DNA of 64,000 bases from contig CANQOP010000002.1 in assembly GCA_947625485.1 (NCBI GenBank), positions 62,001 to 126,000 on the forward strand. Reading direction: 5' to 3'. Position 1 is the stretch's first letter; every line of letters starts with the position of its first letter. The notes beneath the pieces are model-generated. The model searched no databases and was not told the DNA's origin. It was given only the letters and a program-made list of their open reading frames with translations. Below are positions 1 to 8,335 of this stretch, piece after piece. The translations under genes and the position numbers were made by a program. This DNA is from an uncultured Clostridia bacterium (lineage in GTDB: Bacteria > Bacillota > Clostridia > Oscillospirales > Acutalibacteraceae).

Positions 1-783
1 TATTTCTCCGCCTGATATGAGCATTCCTCTCTTTCTTCCAATGAGATTCAAGATCTCATATCCGTCCTTATCTGAAATATCGCTTTCACTTAGCTTAAAT
101 CTGCTTAGAAATTCAGGCGTTGGATTATCCTTAATAAGCTCAAGAAAATTAACGGCGAGAAGCTCTATATCAAGAATATTGTCCTTTATCGCACCCGTAA
201 AAGCTAAATGCTCTCCAACAGTCTGGTCATCAAATTTAGGCCATAAAACACCCGGTGTATCAAGCATTTCGAGGTCCTTGGAAATAGTATACCATTGATT
301 GCCGCGAGTAACGCCCGGTCTGTCTTCAACCTTGGCGCGCGTTTGCTTTGAAATTCTGTTAATAAATGAGGATTTGCCAACGTTCGGTATACCTACTATC
401 ATAATTCTTAATATTGGATTTTTTATACCTTTTGCCTTCTGCGTCTTAAATTTATCCTCTAAAATTTTTCGCACAGAAGGTATGAACTGATTCAGTCCTC
501 TTCCGCTTTTGCAGTCTACCGGCAGGGCAAGTATGCCCTGCATATTATAAAAGTCAATCCATTTTTTAGTTGCTTCTCTGTTTGCCTTATCACATTTATT
601 TAATAAAATAAGCCTCGGCTTACTTTGGATAAGCTCAGATAAATCGGGATTACTGCTGCTTAAAGGTATCCTCGCGTCTATTATTTCAACAACAAGATCA
701 ATTAATTTTAGACTCGCCTGAATTTGTCGTCTGGTCTTGGTCATATGACCCGGAAACCATTGTATATACTGTTTTTCACTCAT
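1..783 (-). CDS. rbgA: Ribosome biogenesis GTPase RbgA/YlqF (3' end cut by window edge)
   Basis: Not in the ORF track because its stop lies outside the window; I translated the minus strand from ATG at 783, and 261 codons are open to base 1. The product starts MSEKQYIQWFPGHM, typical of YlqF. It has the circularly permuted GTPase order of this family: G4 motif NKCD first, then the P-loop GIPNVGKSS, then DTPG (G3). The family acts in late assembly of the 50S subunit, with GTPase activity stimulated by the ribosome. A GGTGA Shine-Dalgarno precedes the ATG. It lies downstream of rplS and lepB, as in other Firmicutes. A hairpin about 22 bases upstream may limit readthrough from lepB. Plus-strand ORFs listed here are shadows. 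Confidence 0.95.
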   Translation of the reverse strand, partial: MSEKQYIQWFPGHMTKTRRQIQASLKLIDLVVEIIDARIPLSSSNPDLSELIQSKPRLILLNKCDKANREATKKWIDFYNMQGILALPVDCKSGRGLNQFIPSVRKILEDKFKTQKAKGIKNPILRIMIVGIPNVGKSSFINRISKQTRAKVEDRPGVTRGNQWYTISKDLEMLDTPGVLWPKFDDQTVGEHLAFTGAIKDNILDIELLAVNFLELIKDNPTPEFLSRFKLSESDISDKDGYEILNLIGRKRGMLISGGEI

Positions 784-804
784 AAAATCACCGCATTTCA
801 TAAG

Positions 805-841
805 AAAACTCACATCTATTATAAAACAGATGTGAGTTTTT
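805..841 (-). terminator. Long inverted repeat between lepB and rbgA, probable terminator
   Basis: Arms aaaactcacatct / agatgtgagtttt form a perfect 13-bp stem with a 10-base loop. The stem ends in four T on both strands, so it could terminate in either direction. It lies just after the lepB stop and about 22 bases before rbgA, so rbgA is either fed by readthrough or has its own promoter that I cannot identify. Confidence 0.6.
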
Positions 842-861
842 AACAATTGAATATTTAAAAA

Positions 862-1461
862 TTATCCGAGAAATTTCATATCTGAGAACGGAAATACGAC
901 ACATCTCGCTTTACCAATTACATTATTGATGTCAATAAGACCGATTTTCTTAGAACGGCTATCCATTGACAGTCCTCGATTATCACCCATTACGAAAACT
1001 TTTCCCTTAGGAACTACTGACGGGATTTCGTTATCACCGGCAAGTGTTTTACTTTTAATGTAGGGTTCGTCAACGACTTTTCCGTTCACTTTAACAACAC
1101 CTGTCTCGAAATCAATATCAAGACTTTCGCCCTCGGTAGCTATAACTCTCTTTATAATTGGTTCGGAGTAAACCGCCCCGTGGCTGATAACAACAATATC
1201 TCCGTCCTTAGGAGTGTATAAGAAATTTGTTATAACTACCTTATCACCGCTCTTAAGAGTATCAAGCATAGAAGGTCCGCTCACATCAACCAGTCTGAGG
1301 AAAAACGTAAGTATAATAACCACGATAGCAACCGCAAATACGAGTGAATGTACCCACTCGTAAATACTTGCCGCGCCCTCGGACTTCTTTAGATGAATAG
1401 TCCTCGTTTCAATATTTCTTTGTTTTTCATTTTCTGTTTTATTTAATCTTAAAGTATCCAT
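862..1461 (-). CDS. lepB: Signal peptidase I
   Basis: A membrane serine protease that removes signal peptides from Sec-exported precursors on the outer face of the membrane. The 199-residue protein has a cytoplasmic N-terminus, one transmembrane segment around residues 38-58, then the catalytic serine in SGPSM (Ser64). The general-base lysine lies in IIKRVI (Lys104), and the family box GDNR..S.DSR lies near the C-terminus. Length and single-anchor topology match Gram-positive SipS-type enzymes. It follows rplS by about 60 bases, after the rplS terminator. An AGGTGT Shine-Dalgarno precedes the ATG. Nothing unusual is seen. Confidence 0.96.
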   Translation of the reverse strand: MDTLRLNKTENEKQRNIETRTIHLKKSEGAASIYEWVHSLVFAVAIVVIILTFFLRLVDVSGPSMLDTLKSGDKVVITNFLYTPKDGDIVVISHGAVYSEPIIKRVIATEGESLDIDFETGVVKVNGKVVDEPYIKSKTLAGDNEIPSVVPKGKVFVMGDNRGLSMDSRSKKIGLIDINNVIGKARCVVFPFSDMKFLG

Positions 1462-1491
1462 AGTTACACCTGTTAAGAGATTTAAAGTAAA

Positions 1492-1513
1492 AAAGGGACT
1501 GAAAAGTCCCCTT
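1492..1513 (-). terminator. rplS intrinsic terminator
   Basis: On the minus strand, nine-base arms AAGGGGACT / AGTCCCTTT (one G-U pair) close a four-base loop and run straight into a T-tract just after the rplS stop. It probably lets rplS be made in excess of lepB. Confidence 0.75.
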
Positions 1514-1520
1514 GATTACT

Positions 1521-1862
1521 TTAGATGAGTTCTTTAACCTTGGCAGCCTTACCAACGCGGTTGCGCAGATAATAGAGCTTAGCTCTTCTGACTTTACCAT
1601 GACGTACAACTTCTACCTTCTTAACGTTCGGTGAATGAACGGGAAAAACTCTCTCAACACCAACGCCGTAAGCAACACGTCTTACAGTAAAAGTCTCGGC
1701 TACGCCTGAACCTCTTCTGGCAATAACCGTGCCCTCAAACATCTGGATTCTCTCTCTCTGACCCTCGCGAATGTTTACGGAAACCTTTACGGTATCACCG
1801 ATATTAAACTGAGGAGCCTCTGCCTTTACAGAATCGGCAGCAATTGTTTTTAATGCGTCCAT
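1521..1862 (-). CDS. rplS: 50S ribosomal protein L19
   Basis: Small basic protein of the large subunit at the 30S-50S interface. The 113-residue sequence contains the family stretches [20 protein letters not shown] and RVFPVHSP, and a basic C-terminal half (RRAKLYYLR). Its length matches bacterial L19 (about 115). An AGGAGG Shine-Dalgarno lies six to eight bases before ATG. It has its own sigma-A promoter, a leader of about 120 bases and a downstream terminator, so it is largely an independent unit inside the rbgA-lepB region. Confidence 0.97.
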   Translation of the reverse strand: MDALKTIAADSVKAEAPQFNIGDTVKVSVNIREGQRERIQMFEGTVIARRGSGVAETFTVRRVAYGVGVERVFPVHSPNVKKVEVVRHGKVRRAKLYYLRNRVGKAAKVKELI

Positions 1863-1983
1863 TTTGAACCTCCTATAAAATTCAGATATTCGTACATCTA
1901 AAAATGCAGAGGACTATCCGCTTCAGAATACGGCAATTAAGCCGTCCTTGAACCCCATCACACAAGTAACGGTATCCAAATGC
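1863..1983 (-). ncRNA. Structured 5' leader of rplS, candidate L19 leader
   Basis: About 120 transcribed but untranslated bases lie between the rplS promoter and ATG. On the minus strand I see a hairpin ACGGC-ttaatt-GCCGT and a second element with pairing GC-GGA / TCC..GC, then the AGGAGG. Firmicutes are known to carry an autoregulatory L19 leader at this position. The assignment rests on position and hairpins only; I could not run a covariance model. Confidence 0.5.
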
Positions 1984-1989
1984 CTAAAT

Positions 1990-2018
1990 ATCATATCATA
2001 TAAAACTATAAATTGCAA
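1990..2018 (-). promoter_or_regulatory. Sigma-A promoter of rplS
   Basis: Minus strand: -35 TTGCAA (2018-2013), a 17-base spacer, and -10 TATGAT (1995-1990). Predicted start is near 1983. Confidence 0.7.
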
Positions 2019-2041
2019 GTGTTTTTTCTCAAAAAGGAAAA

Positions 2042-2965
2042 TTATTTACCCGTATTTTCCAGTTTTAAAAGAAATTTTTTAAAATACTCCGGCAGTTCTG
2101 AAGTGAATTCCATATATTCTTCTTTGGACGGATGAATAAATCCGATTTTTCGTGCGTGAAGGCACTGTCCTTCAAAGTTCACCTTTTCCTTCTTGTTTCC
2201 GTACACGGTATCGCCCGATACAGGATGACCGATATATGCCATATGAACCCTTATCTGATGAGTTCTGCCTGTCTCCAGGATACATTTAATGTGTGTATAG
2301 CCTCTATACCTTGCTATAACCTCATAGTGAGTAACTGCATTTTTTGAGTTTCTGTCCGTCACGGTCATTTTCTTTCGGTCTATACGGTGTCGTCCTATAG
2401 GAGCGTCTACCGTGCCTTTATCGTCCTTTATATTGCCGACTACGACAGCCTCGTATTCACGCGTAAAAGTGTGACGCTTTATCTGCTCAGCAAGATGCTT
2501 GTGAGCCTTGTCGTTTTTAGCAACTATAAGCAGTCCGCTTGTTTCCTTATCTATTCTATGGACAATACCCGGGCGTAAAACTCCGTTTATACCCGACAAA
2601 TTATTACGGCAATGATACATAAGCGCATTAACAAGCGTGCCCTCGTAATTTCCGGGTGCGGGGTGAACAACCATACCCTTTGGCTTGTTTACAATGAGCA
2701 AATCATCGTCCTCATAGATTATATCGAGCGGAATGTTTTCTGCCTTAGCCTCGTATTTCACAGGGTCGGGAACAGTAACTTCGATATTATCTCCGTGTTT
2801 CAGTTTATAATTTTTCGTAACCGAATTTCCGTTTACAGTAATATTTTCGCTGTCTATTAAACCGACTATAGCTGAACGCGTGATTTCTTTAATCGAAACA
2901 GCAAGATATTTATCTATTCTCATACCGACATTTTCACTGTCAGCTTTAAAACAGAATCTATCCAT
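2042..2965 (-). CDS. rluD: RluD-family 23S rRNA pseudouridine synthase
   Basis: Converts uridines in large-subunit rRNA to pseudouridine. The 307-residue protein has an N-terminal S4 RNA-binding domain (about residues 13-70) followed by the RsuA/RluA catalytic fold. The catalytic aspartate lies in HRIDKETSGLL (Asp139), with the later family motif GRTHQIRVH. It is the counterpart of B. subtilis YlyB, which also sits beside lspA. The ATG overlaps the 3' end of lspA by eight bases, so the two are translated from one message. The exact target uridines cannot be read from sequence. Confidence 0.93.
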   Translation of the reverse strand: MDRFCFKADSENVGMRIDKYLAVSIKEITRSAIVGLIDSENITVNGNSVTKNYKLKHGDNIEVTVPDPVKYEAKAENIPLDIIYEDDDLLIVNKPKGMVVHPAPGNYEGTLVNALMYHCRNNLSGINGVLRPGIVHRIDKETSGLLIVAKNDKAHKHLAEQIKRHTFTREYEAVVVGNIKDDKGTVDAPIGRHRIDRKKMTVTDRNSKNAVTHYEVIARYRGYTHIKCILETGRTHQIRVHMAYIGHPVSGDTVYGNKKEKVNFEGQCLHARKIGFIHPSKEEYMEFTSELPEYFKKFLLKLENTGK

Positions 2966-3440
2966 TTTCAGTATCCTTGTTCCTATCCTTATTAAATCGG
3001 CTTGAGAAAAACATAAGATAAATAACCATAAGCGCCGCGCCTACTGTAATACAGTAGTCAGCAAAATTGCATACAGGAGGGAAAAAACTAACGCTAAGAT
3101 AATCAACGACGAAACCGTAAAATATTCTGTCAATAAGGTTACCTATACCGCCGCCAACGATTAAAATAACAGAAATATTGAACAGTTTACTTCTCACTCT
3201 GTACTTAAAAAGTACAAATATAATTAGCGCAATGATAATTAGAGTGAATAGTATAAAAATCCACCTTGCGTCGGAGAGCATGCCAAACGCTGCTCCTCTG
3301 TTTTCTACGTATGTGAAAGAAAACAATCCCGGAATTACTGTAATGGATGAAACCGGTTTTAAATTTTCTATTACAAAATATTTTATCAGTTGGTCAAATC
3401 CTGCTAGAAGTATTGATAAAAGGATTATAATATATGGCAA
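2958..3440 (-). CDS. lspA: Lipoprotein signal peptidase (signal peptidase II)
   Basis: An inner-membrane aspartyl protease that cleaves prolipoproteins at the lipobox. I start it at TTG 3440 rather than the track's GTG at 3473. A GAGGTG Shine-Dalgarno sits six bases before the TTG, and the GTG lies inside the divIVA terminator hairpin. That gives 160 residues, the usual size, with four hydrophobic segments. The catalytic aspartates are in VVDYLS (Asp113) and NFADYC (Asp128), with conserved NRGAAFG and GNLIDR. It is followed by rluD with an eight-base overlap. Transcription must come through the divIVA terminator or from a promoter I do not see. Confidence 0.94.
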   Translation of the reverse strand: MPYIIILLSILLAGFDQLIKYFVIENLKPVSSITVIPGLFSFTYVENRGAAFGMLSDARWIFILFTLIIIALIIFVLFKYRVRSKLFNISVILIVGGGIGNLIDRIFYGFVVDYLSVSFFPPVCNFADYCITVGAALMVIYLMFFSSRFNKDRNKDTENG

Positions 3441-3455
3441 TTGGAACACCTCAAA

Positions 3456-3487
3456 GAAAAATCGGTGTAACACACGTCTACACCGAT
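3456..3487 (-). terminator. divIVA terminator, overlapping the lspA leader
   Basis: Minus strand: ATCGGTGTA / TACACCGAT, a nine-base stem with a nine-base loop, followed by TTTTT. It ends the long miaB-to-divIVA array and lies directly before the lspA ribosome binding site. Confidence 0.8.
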
Positions 3488-3506
3488 TATAAACTTGGAA
3501 TATGTA

Positions 3507-4181
3507 TCAGTCAGCGTCTACATCGTAGTTATCGCCAAACTTCAGATCACTGAACTTAGAATCATCATTTTTTACATACTCGACCGTTTCCGACGTCGCA
3601 GGCTCATAAGTGTCAACAGAAGGAGCAGCTACGGGAGCTGGTTCTTTCTCCGGCTCCGGAGAAACGCTCTTTTCCTCCTCTACGGGAGTAGTTGGATAAG
3701 CTTTGTCAAACTCTTCCTTTTTTCTGGCTATTGCCGCATCTGTGGGAAAGCTGTCAAGCGCCTTGATGTGTCTGTTATAAAGATTCTCGAGCTCATTGCG
3801 CAGGGTAACTGAATCGCTCTTCAGCTTGAGATAGATTTCCTTTTGCTTTGCTGTTAAGGCATTTGTCTCCTTAAGAATAGCCTGAGCCTTAGACTCAGCG
3901 TCAGCAACGATTTTAGAAGCCTTTGCGTTTGCCTCTTTAATGGAAGTGTCCGCGACTCTCTGAGAAGAAAGAAGCGCATTTCTTACCGTCTCCTCGTCAG
4001 CACGGTACTGCTCTACTCTGGTAGCCAAAATATCCATTTTCCTGATTAAATCGGACTTTTCTTTCTTTAACTGCTCAAAAGAAACGATTATCTCATCAAT
4101 AAACGCATCTACGTCTTCTCCTCTGTAGCCTCTGCCCTTTCTAAAGGAAATATCCTTAATCTCATCGATAGTTAACATCAT
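3507..4181 (-). CDS. divIVA: Cell-division/pole protein DivIVA
   Basis: Membrane-curvature sensing scaffold that recruits partners to septum and poles. The N-terminal part contains the family box F.KGRGYRGEDVDAFID, which carries the lipid-binding turn. A long coiled coil (about residues 30-150) and an acidic, Pro/Glu-rich tail follow, with no transmembrane segment. The track's GTG start overlaps the AGGAG Shine-Dalgarno. The ATG at 4181 (five bases from it) or the next ATG at 4178 (eight bases) is the real start. Last gene of the ylm-type division cluster, after ylmH, and followed by a strong terminator. Confidence 0.93.
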   Translation of the reverse strand: MMLTIDEIKDISFRKGRGYRGEDVDAFIDEIIVSFEQLKKEKSDLIRKMDILATRVEQYRADEETVRNALLSSQRVADTSIKEANAKASKIVADAESKAQAILKETNALTAKQKEIYLKLKSDSVTLRNELENLYNRHIKALDSFPTDAAIARKKEEFDKAYPTTPVEEEKSVSPEPEKEPAPVAAPSVDTYEPATSETVEYVKNDDSKFSDLKFGDNYDVDAD

Positions 4182-4189
4182 TAACACTC

Positions 4190-4942
4190 CTATCTGTAAT
4201 GTTCAATAATAAGCTTCAAACGTCCTTTTTTTGTAACGCCCGCTTGCTCTTTTATAATAAACTTTCCATTTCCCCGAATGGTAAGAATATCATCTTCTTT
4301 TAAAATATGACTGACATTTTTGTTTTCGGTATAATTTACAAAAGTCTTTCCTGCCAGAATCAAGGCGGCAGTTTTTTCCCTGGATAACCCCGTAATTGCC
4401 GCGACAATAACGTCAAGGCGCATAGAGTTTACAATAAAGCTAAGACTCTCGATATTACAGCCTGTAGTAATATTACACTCATTACCGCTTACAATTTTCA
4501 CTCCGACTCTGCCTATTTTGGAAATCTGAGACCTTACATAATCTCCTATTTCCTGTCTGACATAGCACACAGCGCAGCCTTCGTTAACAATAATATCTCC
4601 GATGCTGCTCCTTTCAATACCCAGGTTCATAAGCGCCCCCAGAAAATCGCGGTGACTGAGTGCGTCCGACTTTCTGTACTTAAAGTATACAACATCTATA
4701 GGGAAAATATTATCATCTATCTCATACACGCTTACCGAAAGTATATTACGCACAGCTCCGTCATAACCGCCGTAAAACCGGCAGAAACAGTCGAACTGAG
4801 AAATATAGTTTTTGAGCATAAACTGCTCGCGCTCATTGAGAAAGCCGAGAAAAAAAGGTTTTTTTCTCAGTGAAGAAAGTCTTAAAGCGTCGTCAGCCCT
4901 TGAATAAAGCCCTTTATCCTCTTTATCAGAAGTATACGCCAC
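4190..4942 (-). CDS. ylmH: YlmH-type S4-domain RNA-binding protein
   Basis: Member of the YlmH family found between sepF and divIVA in Firmicutes; a role in ribosome rescue or quality control and a link to division are known for some members. The core starts near FLNEREQ, with FYGGYDGA and FLGALMNLGIERSSIGDI as family signatures. A C-terminal S4 domain carries SREKTAALILAGKTFVN. The track start (TTG 4984) lies far inside sepF. No ideal start exists: I prefer GTG 4942, which overlaps the sepF stop by 17 bases; ATG 4969 is the alternative. No strong Shine-Dalgarno supports either, so translation may be coupled to sepF. Confidence 0.88.
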   Translation of the reverse strand: MAYTSDKEDKGLYSRADDALRLSSLRKKPFFLGFLNEREQFMLKNYISQFDCFCRFYGGYDGAVRNILSVSVYEIDDNIFPIDVVYFKYRKSDALSHRDFLGALMNLGIERSSIGDIIVNEGCAVCYVRQEIGDYVRSQISKIGRVGVKIVSGNECNITTGCNIESLSFIVNSMRLDVIVAAITGLSREKTAALILAGKTFVNYTENKNVSHILKEDDILTIRGNGKFIIKEQAGVTKKGRLKLIIEHYR

Positions 4943-5384
4943 TTTGCTCGAGTTCGTCGAGGAGATCATCTCCCGTAAAGTCAAAGTTATTCGGAATAAT
5001 AATAAATGTACTGGACGCTACTCTCTTTATCTTTCCGCGGTTCGCGTAAGCAACACCGCTTAGGAAATCAACAATTCGTCTGGAAACATCCTTTTTAGTC
5101 TGCTCGAGGTTAAGAACAATCGTATGGGTCTTCATAAGCTCGTCCGCAATAGCTCTGGTTTCCTCGCCGAATCCTTCCGGTCTGAAAATAGCTACCTTGA
5201 GTTTTGCAGTGGCACTTATATTCACAACATTATTCTTTCTATAGCCTGATGACGGTGCATATGTAGAAACATCTTCATACTCTTCCTCTTCATTTTCGGC
5301 ATAGCCATATTCATCATAGCCGTTATCGTAATCTTCGTCTGGTGCGTCCCACATACGCTTGAACTTATCCACAAAACTAGACAT
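4926..5384 (-). CDS. sepF: Cell division protein SepF
   Basis: Cytoplasmic partner of FtsZ that forms rings and anchors Z-ring filaments at the membrane. The start is ATG 5384, behind GGAGGAAG; the track's TTG overlaps that site. The 152-residue product has an N-terminal amphipathic stretch (SSFVDKFKRMW) for membrane binding. A very acidic Tyr/Glu/Asp linker follows (about residues 15-50), then the SepF core with VAIFRPEGF and ADELMKTHTIVLNLE and a C-terminal FIIIPNNFDF. Length and layout are normal. Its neighbours yggS, ylmH and divIVA are the standard ones. Confidence 0.95.
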   Translation of the reverse strand: MSSFVDKFKRMWDAPDEDYDNGYDEYGYAENEEEEYEDVSTYAPSSGYRKNNVVNISATAKLKVAIFRPEGFGEETRAIADELMKTHTIVLNLEQTKKDVSRRIVDFLSGVAYANRGKIKRVASSTFIIIPNNFDFTGDDLLDELEQSGVYF

Positions 5385-5408
5385 TTTAACTTCCTCCAAA
5401 AATTAAAT

Positions 5409-6116
5409 TTAATAATTACGCGCGCCAAAAAGCGAAGAACCCACTCTCACCATATTGGCACCTGATAAAATTGCCTCGTAATAATCGGCAGACATACCCA
5501 TTGAAAGTATATCCATAGATATATTATCTAATTTTTTACTCGATATGTCAATAAATATATTGTTCATTTTAGTGAAAAATTTTAAATTTTTTTGTGGACA
5601 ATTACAAATAGGAGGTATACACATAAGACCCTTGACTGAAATGTTATCAAAATTCTTTATTTCGTCAAGCAGTTCATAAACCATCTCGGCTTTAACACCG
5701 CTCTTGCTTTCCTCTTCCCCGATATTTACCTCGACAAGTATATCAGTGTTTACATTATTCTTTAGAGACTGTCTTGAAATCTCTTTCGCAAGCTTTACAG
5801 AGTCAACTGACTGGATAAGGTCAACTTTTCCGACAATCTGTCTTACCTTATTGCTCTGAAGATGCCCGATAAAATGCAGGGAGGCGTCGCTAAGGTTATA
5901 GTTATCGTATTTTGAAAGTAACTCCTGCACCTTATTTTCACCTATATATTTAAGTCCGAGCGAAATGGCATAATTAATTACTTCAACATCAACAGTCTTC
6001 GTAGCGGCAAGGAATGTTATATCCTCTCTTTTCTTTCCTGCTTTCAAAGCTGCCTCTGATATTCTCTCCTCAATGAGATTATAATTGTATTCAATGTCAC
6101 GAAATAACTTTTCCAT
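5409..6116 (-). CDS. yggS: PLP-binding homeostasis protein YggS/YlmE (PLPBP)
   Basis: Cytoplasmic PLP carrier that keeps vitamin B6 and amino-acid pools balanced; it has a TIM-barrel alanine-racemase fold but is not known to catalyse a reaction. The lysine that would carry PLP is in FLAATKTV (Lys40). Other family marks are IGENKVQEL, HFIGHLQSNK and the C-terminal SMGMSADYYEAI.GA..VRVGSSLFG. The 235 residues match the family length. The start overlaps the 3' end of the upstream HlyD-like gene by about 20 bases, so the two are co-translated in the division cluster. Confidence 0.95.
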   Translation of the reverse strand: MEKLFRDIEYNYNLIEERISEAALKAGKKREDITFLAATKTVDVEVINYAISLGLKYIGENKVQELLSKYDNYNLSDASLHFIGHLQSNKVRQIVGKVDLIQSVDSVKLAKEISRQSLKNNVNTDILVEVNIGEEESKSGVKAEMVYELLDEIKNFDNISVKGLMCIPPICNCPQKNLKFFTKMNNIFIDISSKKLDNISMDILSMGMSADYYEAILSGANMVRVGSSLFGARNY

Positions 6117-7392
6117 CGTATAAACTATCTCCTTTTATAACAACCTGATCATATAACTCAAGCGTATTTGAATTGAACAGGACGCCGTCCTCAGGTTTTG
6201 GATTACAGAGAACATAGTCACTGCCCGAATATGTAATTGAAATTTGCTTAAATTGAAGTTTTGAACCATGGAGCACATAAACTCCCTGAACCTTCTTCTT
6301 CAGAGTTTTGGTATTGCCTTTACTATCTGTAACCTCTTTATAAACATAGTCCTCGTGAATAGCACGCTTTGAAATCTTCAATCCACTGTATGTGATGGCT
6401 GTTATTTCAATATCCTCGTGCCTCGCGTCCGCTATATAGTTATTCATATAGTCGCAGGCGAGAACCAAAACGCCGCCTTCTTTTTTTGAACGTTGGTTTA
6501 TTGAATAAATAGAAACAGGAATTTTTTCATTCGTTATCGTAGGCATCATAACATATATAGTCTCGCCCATATTCTGCAGCTTAGAGAGAGTAACAGAATC
6601 GTCTGCGCTTATTCTACACGCTATATACCACTCCGGATCGGTAACAACCTTGCCGATTACATCAGAGGCAGGTTTAATTTTTCTAACGTTTTTAAGCGAT
6701 TTTACCGTAAGTTTGTTAAGCTTTTTTATGTTAAAAGATTTCTCGTATCCGTCCGTGCCCGAAATGAAATACCCCGCCTTGTCAGAAGACAGCGAACCGA
6801 TTTTCGGGGAACAATTTGCTTCAAGATTTTCTTTTACATTCTCGAGCTCTCTGATTTTTCCCGTAAAATCCTTAGCCTCACCTGTAATCATCTGCCTTGC
6901 ACAGATGGAAAGCAATAAATTGTTGTTGCAGGTCTTAGCATCGGATAGCTTTCCGCTGTTTACATTTTTGAGAATGGTGTAAATATTGTTGTTTATCTGA
7001 GTGCTTATAGAATCTATACTGATACTATCCTTATAATATGACTCGCCTAGGGTGCGCAGGCTCTTTATTTGATTATCCACGTTTTTTATCTGCTGTCTGT
7101 AAACAGCGTCAGTTTCATTTCTGTATATATCCGCTATATTCTGACCGGCATTGATATTGTTTCCGTTGCTTACGTTAAAGCTAAGCACACCGCTGTTGTT
7201 ATTAGTAATGTACTCCTCATTTCTTATAAGATACGCATTGGAGTATATAACGTTAGACACATTGTTATACACTGCTTCCTCGGTCTCTACAGCCCCTGAG
7301 AAATTAGCGCTCGCAAAAAGATAAATGAGATATGAAAGTATTAAAACCGATAAAAGAGCAATTATAATTCTTTTAAATAATAATCTATCCAT
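6097..7392 (-). CDS. HlyD-like membrane fusion protein of the ylm cluster
   Basis: A 431-residue protein with one N-terminal transmembrane helix (residues 8-28) and an extracytoplasmic remainder. The stretch SGVLSFNVSNGNNINAGQ (about residue 67) resembles the lipoyl/biotinyl-like half-motif of HlyD-type adaptors. A predicted helical part (NVDNQIKSLRTL) follows, then beta-rich repeats. Clostridia often carry such a gene beside yggS and sepF, but its job there is not established. No transporter gene accompanies it, so an export role is doubtful; a cell-envelope or division-linked role fits the neighbourhood better. It overlaps miaA upstream by eight bases and yggS downstream by about 20. Confidence 0.75.
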   Translation of the reverse strand: MDRLLFKRIIIALLSVLILSYLIYLFASANFSGAVETEEAVYNNVSNVIYSNAYLIRNEEYITNNNSGVLSFNVSNGNNINAGQNIADIYRNETDAVYRQQIKNVDNQIKSLRTLGESYYKDSISIDSISTQINNNIYTILKNVNSGKLSDAKTCNNNLLLSICARQMITGEAKDFTGKIRELENVKENLEANCSPKIGSLSSDKAGYFISGTDGYEKSFNIKKLNKLTVKSLKNVRKIKPASDVIGKVVTDPEWYIACRISADDSVTLSKLQNMGETIYVMMPTITNEKIPVSIYSINQRSKKEGGVLVLACDYMNNYIADARHEDIEITAITYSGLKISKRAIHEDYVYKEVTDSKGNTKTLKKKVQGVYVLHGSKLQFKQISITYSGSDYVLCNPKPEDGVLFNSNTLELYDQVVIKGDSLYDGKVIS

Positions 7393-8335
7393 CTATAAAT
7401 CCCTTTTCATCAATAATACGGGCGGCTTCTTGTGCCTGCTCGTCTGTACTTTTGAATTCATCAATGTTTATCCAATTTATATTTTCGTTTCGCCTAAACC
7501 ACGTTAGCTGACGTTTAGCATAACGCCGCGTTTCGGTTTTAAGTCTGTCAACACATTCATCGAGCGTCTGCTCCCCATTAAAATACGGCAGGAGCTGTTT
7601 ATATCCAATTGCTTTTGACGACGTTTCGCTTAAATCTGAACTCAAAACATTTCGAGCCTCGTCAAGCAATCCGCACTCAAGCATAATATCTACACGACGG
7701 TTTATCCTGTCGTAAATATACTGCCTGTTTTTAGCCGTAAGACCGATTATAAGGCTGTCGAAGTCGCTTCCACTCAATCTGCTCTCCTCGTTCTGATCGG
7801 TTATAGTTTTTCCAGTGACCAGATAAAACTCTATAGCGCGAACAATTCTTTTGACGTTTATTTCTTTGCCCAGACGCTTTGCAGATTCGGGGTCAAATTT
7901 ACTCAGAATATCAAGAAGATACTCGGCTCCCCTTTCCTGTCCGATCACAGAAAGCTCCTTACGGATACTTTCGTCGCTGCTGCTATCAACGAACCCGATA
8001 CCGTTCAGGAAAGAATCAACATACAGTCCTGTTCCGCCGCATAATATAGGAAGCTTTCCGCGAGCTATTACGGAGTTTACAGCTTTGCGCGCATCTAAAA
8101 CGTATTGCCCCACCGAATACGATATATTAGTTTCAAGGAAGTCAATCAAATAGTGTTTAATGCCCTGCATTTCTTCCTCTGTAGGCTTTGCGGTAGCAAT
8201 CTGCATACCTTTGTAAATCTGCATACTGTCGGCTGATATAACCTCGCCGTTATACTTTTTTGCCAAAGCAACGGAAAGTCCGGTTTTGCCGCTTGCAGTA
8301 GGTCCGACAACAGCTAATATTTTCGTTTTCATCAT
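7385..8335 (-). CDS. miaA: tRNA dimethylallyltransferase
   Basis: Transfers a dimethylallyl group to N6 of A37 in tRNAs that read UNN codons, the first step of the ms2i6A modification finished by MiaB. The 316-residue protein has the P-loop GPTASGKT near the N-terminus and the substrate-binding stretch ISADSMQIYKGM. TAKPT and the IPPT-family tail RYAKRQLTWFRR follow. Start and stop overlap neighbours (ATGA with mutL; eight bases with the HlyD-like gene). Its partner gene miaB leads the same array. Confidence 0.97.
   Translation of the reverse strand: MMKTKILAVVGPTASGKTGLSVALAKKYNGEVISADSMQIYKGMQIATAKPTEEEMQGIKHYLIDFLETNISYSVGQYVLDARKAVNSVIARGKLPILCGGTGLYVDSFLNGIGFVDSSSDESIRKELSVIGQERGAEYLLDILSKFDPESAKRLGKEINVKRIVRAIEFYLVTGKTITDQNEESRLSGSDFDSLIIGLTAKNRQYIYDRINRRVDIMLECGLLDEARNVLSSDLSETSSKAIGYKQLLPYFNGEQTLDECVDRLKTETRRYAKRQLTWFRRNENINWINIDEFKSTDEQAQEAARIIDEKGFIDG

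Noticed and set aside
17-490. Two plus-strand ORFs at the window start
   Set aside because: Shadows of rbgA on the minus strand, whose GTPase motifs are unmistakable.
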